Notes under the pieces: model-generated
What the model was told of the DNA's origin: nothing
The model's database searches: none
Seen by the model: only the letters and a program-made list of their open reading frames with translations
Part shown: positions 8,440 through 12,672 of the stretch, one piece after another
Layout: the number at the start of each line of letters is the position of its first letter
Numbering within the stretch: the stretch's first letter is position 1
Made by a program: the position numbers and the translations under genes
Assembly: GCA_049964535.1 (NCBI GenBank)
Contig: JBMFXG010000068.1
Span: 1-12,672 of the forward strand
Source: JAJYZP01 sp049964535
Lineage (GTDB): Bacteria > Actinomycetota > Acidimicrobiia > Acidimicrobiales > Acidimicrobiaceae
Direction: 5' to 3'
Length of the DNA: 12,672 nucleotides

Positions 8440-8646
8440 CTTGCCGTCGATCGCTCTCTAGGAGCCGGTCGAGTGCGTCCCACGGACATCGCCTCCAGGC
8501 TCTCATAGTCGAGAGTATCCAGGCTCGCACTGAGATCATCTCGACTCACAAAGCCCTGGCGCTCCGAAAGCATCTTCTCGGTCAGAGCGGACACGATACC
8601 AACGCTGCCACGAACCCCTTCAGGCCACTAGTCGATGACGAAAAAC
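8440..8646. other. Short convergent spacer
   Basis: This spacer lies between the 3' end of the rightward helicase gene and the 3' end of the leftward cysteine-rich gene, where terminators would be expected. No hairpin followed by a T-run was found on either strand. A minus-strand frame starting with GTG at 8594 runs into the helicase gene (to 8352). Its first 50 or so residues are moderately protein-like, but the rest is antisense shadow and no family is recognised. Confidence 0.4.
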
Positions 8647-8814
8647 TTACTTTCGTGAGAAAAATCGAGATCTCTTTGCACCAGACGTTGGGGTATCCTT
8701 GCTACAGGTGCAGCGGTCCCCTGCTGGTACAGCACTCATAACCGCCTCAACGTGCTGACCACAGCCAGCCCAGGTGGTCTTCGAACAGGTTGAACACTTA
8801 ACAGCTCTACACAT
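8647..8814 (-). CDS. Small cysteine-rich protein, 55 residues (CxxC, zinc-ribbon-like)
   Basis: Reading the minus strand from the ATG at 8814 gives 55 residues ending at TAA. They begin MCRAVKCSTCSKTTWAGCGQ, followed by a HVEAVMSAVPAGDRCTC stretch. The pattern C-x2-C-x-K-T-T-W-A-G-C-G-x-H-V ... V-P-x-x-x-R-C-x-C matches a widespread family of tiny uncharacterised bacterial proteins that I recognise by wording. Cys7, Cys10, Cys18 or His21, and Cys35/Cys37 could hold a zinc ion; this is inference. The C-terminal 18 residues are polar and basic (ending RSRFFSRK) and look unstructured. An in-frame TGA lies 27 nt upstream, so no earlier ATG or GTG start exists. GGAGG precedes the ATG by only 2 nt, and a TATGAT box ends 12 nt before it, so the leader is very short. 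The function is unknown. The gene lies downstream of a thioredoxin-like gene on the same strand. Confidence 0.88.
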   Translation of the reverse strand: MCRAVKCSTCSKTTWAGCGQHVEAVMSAVPAGDRCTCSKDTPTSGAKRSRFFSRK

Positions 8815-8832
8815 ACCCTCCAGGGTATCATA
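8813..8832 (-). promoter_or_regulatory. Palindromic operator-like site and -10 box at the start of the cysteine-rich gene
   Basis: ATACCCT (8813-8819) and AGGGTAT (8822-8828) form a perfect 7-bp inverted repeat with a 2-bp centre. It overlaps the ATG (8812-8814) and the GGAGG ribosome binding site. On the minus strand TATGAT (8832 to 8827) would be the -10 hexamer, overlapping the outer end of the palindrome; no good -35 is visible. The ATACCC...GGGTAT layout resembles operators bound by CsoR/CstR-family copper or persulfide repressors. A match of this arm length can occur by chance in 12 kb, so the regulator assignment is inference. Confidence 0.4.
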
Positions 8833-8922
8833 GCTGCGTCACCAGTCCGGCAGTTTCTCTAACGAAAACGCTATGGTTTTTCAGCAACTATCGACGAGGG
8901 AGCTCGCACCGATCAGAACCGG

Positions 8923-9039
8923 TCATCGCTCCGTGGCCGAGGAGCGCTCTCTGTCGTCGACAACATCGTCGCTACAAATCCCGGTAAAGTCATCGACATC
9001 GAACCGACTGATCCATACCTGCCGAATGCTCTCCTTCAC
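8923..9039 (-). CDS. Possible small ORF, 38 residues, unknown function
   Basis: A frame begins with GTG at 9039, 14 nt after the thioredoxin stop codon, and encodes MKESIRQVWISRFDVDDFTG and 18 more residues rich in Asp, Arg and Ser. The same frame stays open upstream into the end of the thioredoxin gene, giving an acidic stretch (FFEEAEDACEVKES) before the GTG. The residues read as plausibly protein-like. By hand count 26 of 38 third codon positions are G or C, which is compatible with coding but not diagnostic. No good Shine-Dalgarno precedes the GTG. I recognise no family. It may be an artefact. Confidence 0.22.
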   Translation of the reverse strand: MKESIRQVWISRFDVDDFTGICSDDVVDDRERSSATER

Positions 9040-9052
9040 CTCGCAAGCGTCC

Positions 9053-9454
9053 TCAGCTTCTTCGAAAAAGCCGCTTCAAGCCTCGGCCCTGTGGTGCTTC
9101 GAGGCCGAACTCTGCTCGCAGGATCTCATCGATCGACGATGATCGCAGCTTGTCGAGGAGCTTATCGAACTGTGCCCGATTCGGAGCACCCGGACGTTGG
9201 AAGACCATGAAACCGTCACGGTAGCCAAGCAAAGTAGGGACGGAATCGATCCCGAAGCGCTCGGCAAGCTCCTGTTCCTGGCCGATCTCCGCTCGCACGA
9301 AGCGAATATCTGGATTCAAATCTGCAGCGTCCTCATACTGTGAGGCAAAGCTACGACAGGTATCGCACCACGTCGCCCAGAACTCAACGACTACCATGGG
9401 ATAGGTCGACGTCAAAGCGTCGAGCGAGGTGTAGTCAATGTCAGCAATTCCCAC
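9053..9454 (-). CDS. Thioredoxin-like protein
   Basis: This encodes a thioredoxin-fold protein predicted to reduce or exchange disulfides in the cytoplasm. From the GTG at 9454 it has 133 residues. The active site is FWATWCDTC (Cys30 and Cys33). Ordinary thioredoxins have WCGPC, so the dipeptide DT between the cysteines suggests a shifted redox potential or partner. The cis-proline is in IDSVPTLLGY (P73), and the region between (DIRFVRAEIGQEQELAERFG) fits the fold. About 25 residues past the usual end form a basic tail (RGLKRLFRRS). The frame stays open to 9535, but those extra N-terminal residues do not resemble the family. GAGAGG lies 9 nt before the GTG, supporting the shorter form; a TTG 9 nt upstream abuts that Shine-Dalgarno and is unlikely. 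No transmembrane or signal segment is present. Confidence 0.9.
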   Translation of the reverse strand: MGIADIDYTSLDALTSTYPMVVVEFWATWCDTCRSFASQYEDAADLNPDIRFVRAEIGQEQELAERFGIDSVPTLLGYRDGFMVFQRPGAPNRAQFDKLLDKLRSSSIDEILRAEFGLEAPQGRGLKRLFRRS

Positions 9455-9946
9455 GGCAGTCAACCTCTCATCGTGGCGATGGTTCAACTCTACCCCAGCG
9501 AAAGCTCCCAAACGACCCCACACCAGTACGCTCACTACCTCTGCAAGACAACAATCCCTGAGACCTTCGTTGACCTCGCCTACCCAGGGCTAAGCCCCAG
9601 CACCGCAACGCTGCACGGAGTACGACCGTCCCGCACGAGCCACTCGGTTCACTCGCACCTCCAAGCAGTAGAGCGAGACGGAGTCAGGCTTCAAGCGGCC
9701 GAACTAGCCACCACCACAGCGCCACGTCAACCGAGGCTTCCTTCACTGCGTCAAGGTCCAGCCTCCAACCTCTCGCTGATCGAACCGGCACTTCGCAGGA
9801 CAGCCTAGTTTCCTATCCCCTCTTCCATCACCACTTCTCGATACCGCTCGCTATAGGTGTAGAATACAAATATTCAAGACAGAGCAATCTCACAAGTTGA
9901 AACGTTGCCGTAGTGGTCTGCTGCAAGGTACGAGATGGAGTGAAAG
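9455..9946. other. Divergent intergenic stretch, no convincing gene
   Basis: About 490 bases lie between the leftward thioredoxin gene and the rightward DrrAB-like operon, so both promoters should be here. The plus frame 9473-9808 is Ser/Thr/Arg/Pro-rich with no recognised domain, starts antisense to the thioredoxin upstream region and lacks a ribosome binding site. The last 100 bases are more AT-rich and hold the promoter candidate at 9860-9875. Confidence 0.5.
9860..9875 (+). promoter_or_regulatory. Candidate -10 box and small inverted repeat before the DrrAB-like operon
   Basis: TAGAAT (9860-9865) matches five of six bases of the -10 consensus and lies in the only AT-rich patch upstream of the operon. 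GAATA (9862-9866) and TATTC (9871-9875) form a 5-bp inverted repeat around CAAA that overlaps the box and could be a repressor site. No good -35 is seen at 16-18 bp. The implied leader is about 75 nt. Confidence 0.3.
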
Positions 9947-10909
9947 ATGACAGATGTGAGCTCTCCTGCCGCCGTCACCGTACGCAAACTACGTAAAGAG
10001 TACGGTACGAACGTTGCGGTCGCCGATATCGATCTCGACGTACGCCAGGGAGAGATCTTTGGCCTCTTAGGACCCAACGGTGCCGGCAAAACCACAACTG
10101 GAGGAATGATTACGACACGAGTCATTCCAACCTCAGGTCAGGCGCTCGTGGGCGGGGTCGATGTCGTGACCCATCCTGCAGAGGCAAAACTCCGCCTTGG
10201 CGTCGTACCGCAGTCCAACACACTCGACCGTGCGCTCTCAGTAGAGCAGAATCTCTACTTCCACGGCCGCTACTTCGCAATGTCCAAAGCGGTAGCCAAG
10301 GCTCGCTCAGCGGAGCTGCTCGAGCAGTTCAAGCTCGCGGAGCGTGCGAAGGCACCGGTCGCCGCACTCTCGGGCGGCATGGCTCAGCGGCTCATGGTCG
10401 CACGAGCAATCATGCACAATCCCACGGTCTTGGTCCTCGACGAGCCAACCTCCGGTCTCGACCCACAGAGCCGACTCGCTCTTTGGGATATTCTGCGATC
10501 ACTGAATGAGAGCGGCCAGTCGATTCTTCTCACCACGCACTACATGGAGGAGGCCGATCAGCTCTGTGACCGAATCGCAATTATGGATCATGGACAGATC
10601 CTTGCGATCGGCACACCCGAAGAGCTCAAGGCCTCGGTTGGGGCGACGACGACCATGAGCGTAGCTGTTACTGGGGATCCAAACCCTCTCTTTGAGAAGC
10701 TACAGACGGAGTTCTCTGGCGAGTCAGAGACCAAACTCTCCCTCACGCACTCTGGTATTCGCCTCATTGGATCGCACGTTTCCGGTGCTGCAGCGAGAGT
10801 TTTCCTAGCCGCAGAGACGCTCGGTGTCGCAATCTCCGACATAGCGCTTGAGGAGCCCACGCTTGAAACCGTCTTTATCAACCTCACCGGAAGGGAGCTA
10901 CGAGATTGA
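9947..10909 (+). CDS. ABC exporter ATPase, daunorubicin-resistance (DrrA) type
   Basis: This encodes a 320-residue cytoplasmic ATPase that drives the DrrB-like permease encoded next. Walker A is GPNGAGKTT (42-50), the Q-loop is VVPQSN (Q89), the signature is LSGGMAQR (141-148), Walker B with D-loop is VLVLDEPTSGLD (to 172) and the H-loop is TTHYMEEAD (H198). All are intact. The LSGGM-rather-than-LSGGQ signature and the C-terminal extension, ending LEEPTLETVFINLTGRELRD, match the DrrA group. In that family the C-terminal region is involved in subunit interaction. GGAG sits 6 nt before the ATG at 9947. The stop codon overlaps the next start (TTGA), so the two subunits are translationally coupled. 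Members export anthracyclines, glycolipids, siderophores or unknown cargo, so drug resistance is only one possibility. Confidence 0.93.
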   Translation: MTDVSSPAAVTVRKLRKEYGTNVAVADIDLDVRQGEIFGLLGPNGAGKTTTGGMITTRVIPTSGQALVGGVDVVTHPAEAKLRLGVVPQSNTLDRALSVEQNLYFHGRYFAMSKAVAKARSAELLEQFKLAERAKAPVAALSGGMAQRLMVARAIMHNPTVLVLDEPTSGLDPQSRLALWDILRSLNESGQSILLTTHYMEEADQLCDRIAIMDHGQILAIGTPEELKASVGATTTMSVAVTGDPNPLFEKLQTEFSGESETKLSLTHSGIRLIGSHVSGAAARVFLAAETLGVAISDIALEEPTLETVFINLTGRELRD

Positions 10910-11751
10910 TTCAGGAGATAGCCACCGAGGCGCAACCACTGAGTACAACTCGAGATATCGGCCGCTACGCACGAGTCATTCTGACGCTGCTCGGGCGAGA
11001 TCTTGCGGTCCTTCGTAAGACGCTCTGGTTCTTCGTGATTCGAGTCATCATGCAGCCTCTCCTCTTCGTTTTCGTCTTCACCTACGTCTTCCCCAAGATC
11101 GGTCAAGGAGTCGGCGGTGGTGGCGCTAAGAGCGCAGAGTTCTCCACGCTTCTAGTTGCGGGGGTCGTCGGAATATCGATTATCTTCCAAGCAATTCAGG
11201 CGGTAGCACTGCCGCTGGTCCAGGAGTTCGGTTACACCAAGGAGATCGAAGATAGAGCGCTCGCTCCGATGCCGATCTGGGGACTAGCGATCGAGAAGAT
11301 TCTCTCCGGGGCTCTGCAAGCCATCTTTGCCGGTGCCGTGGTCTTCCCTATCGTCATGTTCGTACCGGCCACTCCGGTCCACCTCCACTTCAACTGGCTC
11401 ATCGTGCTCACCCTCGTCCCTCTCGCCGCTATCGTCTCTGGGACCCTGGGCCTCATGATCGGGACGCTCATTCCACCGACGCAGGTTGCGCTGATCTTTG
11501 CCATCATCGTCCTACCTCTCACCTTCCTTGGTGCGGTGTACTACCCATGGGCATCACTGACGCCGATCCTTTGGTTGAAAGACGTCGTGCTTATCAATCC
11601 ACTGGTCTACATCAACGAGGGTCTACGTGCCGGACTCACGACCGGCGTTCCCCACATGGGACTCCCCTACATCTATATAGCCCTCGTTGTGTTTGCACTG
11701 GTCTTCGGAGCGATCTCCATCAGAGGGCTCTACAAGCGAGTCGTCAGCTAG
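10906..11751 (+). CDS. ABC-2 exporter permease, DrrB type
   Basis: This encodes the 281-residue membrane partner of the upstream ATPase. The start is TTG at 10906, sharing bases with the ATPase stop (TTGA), with GGGAG 8 nt upstream. An N-terminal cytosolic segment of about 40 residues precedes the first helix (FFVIRVIMQPLLFVFVFTYV). A glycine-rich loop (GQGVGGGGAKS) and the helix VAGVVGISIIFQAIQAVALP follow. The coupling loop EFGYTKEIEDRALAPMPIW is the conserved ABC-2 element (commonly 'E...gt...l...P'). Three further hydrophobic segments follow, then the FLGAVYYPW motif and INPLVYINEGLRAGL near the C-terminus, both characteristic of DrrB/NodJ-type permeases. About six membrane spans are expected, with a basic end (RGLYKRVVS). 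Length is normal for the family. Substrate is not inferable. Confidence 0.92.
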   Translation: MIQEIATEAQPLSTTRDIGRYARVILTLLGRDLAVLRKTLWFFVIRVIMQPLLFVFVFTYVFPKIGQGVGGGGAKSAEFSTLLVAGVVGISIIFQAIQAVALPLVQEFGYTKEIEDRALAPMPIWGLAIEKILSGALQAIFAGAVVFPIVMFVPATPVHLHFNWLIVLTLVPLAAIVSGTLGLMIGTLIPPTQVALIFAIIVLPLTFLGAVYYPWASLTPILWLKDVVLINPLVYINEGLRAGLTTGVPHMGLPYIYIALVVFALVFGAISIRGLYKRVVS

Positions 11752-12491
11752 TTAGGGCACGAGACCCGAAAGGCCCTGGGAAAGGAGCGGCCGCAAGCAG
11801 GTTCAGGTGACTTCTGCGCAACCTACTACCGCGTCCCTCTCGCTCCTCAAGTAAGCTCCCGATCCCAGTTGCTTTGGGAAGCGGTGTTGTAGTACCGTCA
11901 GCGAGCTACACTCCAACCCTCTCAAACCGACATAGCTCTGAGCAGCTACGGTCACACGAAAATCCCGAATTACCAACCCAAGGTACAGTGATCTCCCTCC
12001 AAAGATCACAATTCGAAACAGACTTTACGCACAGCAAAAAACAGAGTCCTGATCAGAGTGGCCGAGGCAGACGAGTCGCACGCCTTCCAGGCATCGAAGG
12101 GCCCCTACGCCTCGGAACGAGCTACGCACAACTAGAGCCCGCCGCTCGTATCCACCTGCCATCCGAGCACGCTGCTATCAGTCGCAATCGCACCGGTGCC
12201 CCCATGGACTTGATTTGACACAACCTCGACGACCAGAGAGACTTGCCATACTCCGAGAGCAAAATCGAAGTTCATCTTCGACCAGGCATCGCTCCCAACC
12301 ACACCGAGAGAGCTGCGCCGATCTTGGAATAGTAACGCCAGCACAGAGATACCGCAACCAGCGATTGCAGTCGTATGCAGCCGTCCGACGTGCGGAACAC
12401 TCAACACATCAGAGACCTGGAACGAGTTCAAAGACATACACACAATTGAAAACACATTGCAACCGTCCTGCTTCCGCTCCGGTCGGAAAAG
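11752..12491. other. Long stretch without a convincing gene
   Basis: About 740 bases lie between the rightward DrrB-like gene and the terminator of the leftward gene at the window edge. The gene directions are convergent, so a terminator for the DrrAB-like operon is expected. Only a weak AGGGC/GCCCT pairing (about 11756-11785, long loop, no T-run) is seen. Minus frames at 11803-12009 and 12132-12455 and plus frames at 11874-12218 and 12215-12544 lack domains and ribosome binding sites. The 12132-12455 frame has some alternating hydrophobic pattern near its end, but I would not call it a gene. Confidence 0.55.
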
Positions 12492-12523
12492 TTCTCGCCT
12501 CCTCAGAATCGGGGAGGCGAGAA
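12492..12523 (-). terminator. Intrinsic terminator of the repeat-protein gene
   Basis: TTCTCGCCTCC (12492-12502) is perfectly complementary to GGAGGCGAGAA (12513-12523), an 11-bp GC-rich stem with a 10-nt loop. Read on the minus strand, the stem is followed at once by CTTTTCC, a short U-tract. It lies 50 nt past the stop codon of the minus-strand gene at the right edge. On the plus strand no T-run follows, so it works mainly for leftward transcription. Confidence 0.8.
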
Positions 12524-12573
12524 GTTGAGAGATACCTATGCTAAGGGCCTGAAGCGCTCAGACCACAGTGGAT

Positions 12574-12672
12574 CTACCCCTCAGCACCTCCTACCACTGG
12601 TGCGTTGAGCTTGGTGGCTCCAAGGGATCCGTAGAAGTGAGCGTCACCGAAGGTGAAGACTCCTCCGTCTGA
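12574..12672 (-). CDS. C-terminus of an actinobacterial FGDA/FYGSLG-repeat protein, partial
   Basis: The last 99 bases, read on the minus strand, encode 32 residues and a TAG stop: SDGGVFTFGDAHFYGSLGAT followed by KLNAPVVGGAEG. This is one full copy of a repeat of the form 'GG(V/I)F(T/S)FGxAxFYGS(L/M)Gx...LNxPVVG'. The repeat occurs in tandem at the C-termini of many secreted or cell-wall proteins of actinobacteria, often with amidase, peptidase or adhesin domains. Such tandem units may form a beta-propeller-like surface module; that is inference. The catalytic or main domain lies outside the window, so the function cannot be named. The good terminator just downstream confirms that this is a true gene end. 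Confidence 0.85.
   Translation of the reverse strand, partial: SDGGVFTFGDAHFYGSLGATKLNAPVVGGAEG

Noticed and set aside
8352..8594. 80-codon minus-strand frame after the cysteine-rich gene
   Set aside because: Its second half is antisense to the helicase C-terminus and is a Ser/Trp/Arg-rich shadow; only the first half is plausible and there is no supporting signal.
11756..11785. Terminator of the DrrAB-like operon
   Set aside because: The AGGGC/GCCCT pairing is 5 bp with a 14-nt loop and no T-run, so it is too weak to call.
12132..12455. 107-codon minus-strand frame beyond the right-edge terminator
   Set aside because: It has a GTG start with no Shine-Dalgarno and no recognised motif, and lies in a stretch where all six frames look alike.
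1..12672. Defence island, prophage, IS or CRISPR
   Set aside because: No transposase, integrase, phage, restriction or toxin-antitoxin motifs and no regularly spaced repeats were seen; the Pif1-like helicase alone is not evidence for a defence system.

Overview
The window looks like chromosomal DNA from an actinobacterium. Sampled lines have moderately high GC, roughly 55-60%. Genes start with ATG, GTG or TTG, and at least one promoter points to a leaderless mRNA. The right edge encodes the end of a protein with 'GGVFTFGDA.FYGSLG...LNAPVVG' repeats, which are abundant in secreted proteins of the Acidimicrobiia. A Ferrimicrobium/Acidithrix-type host is therefore plausible, but this is inference. 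No plasmid, phage, IS, CRISPR, rRNA or convincing tRNA signature was found.

Layout, left to right. (1) 1-868, minus: N-terminal 289 residues of an NhaP2-type cation:proton antiporter, cut by the window edge. (2) 869-1943: about 1.1 kb without a convincing gene; a GC-rich hairpin lies at 1751-1775. (3) 1944-3797, minus: a complete S9 (prolyl oligopeptidase family) serine peptidase. (4) 3798-4316: no clear gene. (5) 4317-5947, minus: a two-gene ABC-2 exporter operon, ATPase then permease, translationally coupled. Its promoter has a perfect TATAAT box and two pairs of 11-bp-period direct repeats. (6) 5962-6843: about 0.9 kb without a convincing gene. (7) 6844-8439, plus: a Pif1-type helicase with a C-terminal HRDC domain. 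(8) 8647-9454, minus: a thioredoxin-like gene, a possible 38-residue ORF and a 55-residue cysteine-rich protein whose start codon lies inside a 16-bp palindrome. (9) 9947-11751, plus: a second ABC-2 exporter operon of the DrrA/DrrB type, with overlapping genes. (10) 11752-12573: no clear gene, but a good minus-strand terminator at 12492-12523 serving the truncated repeat-protein gene at the right edge.

The genes do not form one pathway. Ion exchange, peptide hydrolysis, two drug- or lipid-type exporters, DNA unwinding and thiol chemistry sit side by side in short units of one to three genes. About a third of the window has no recognisable gene, which is high for a bacterium. The most interesting signals are the 55-residue protein with its operator-like palindrome, the helically phased repeats upstream of the first exporter, and the Pif1-HRDC fusion. 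I did not find a clearly new multi-gene system.
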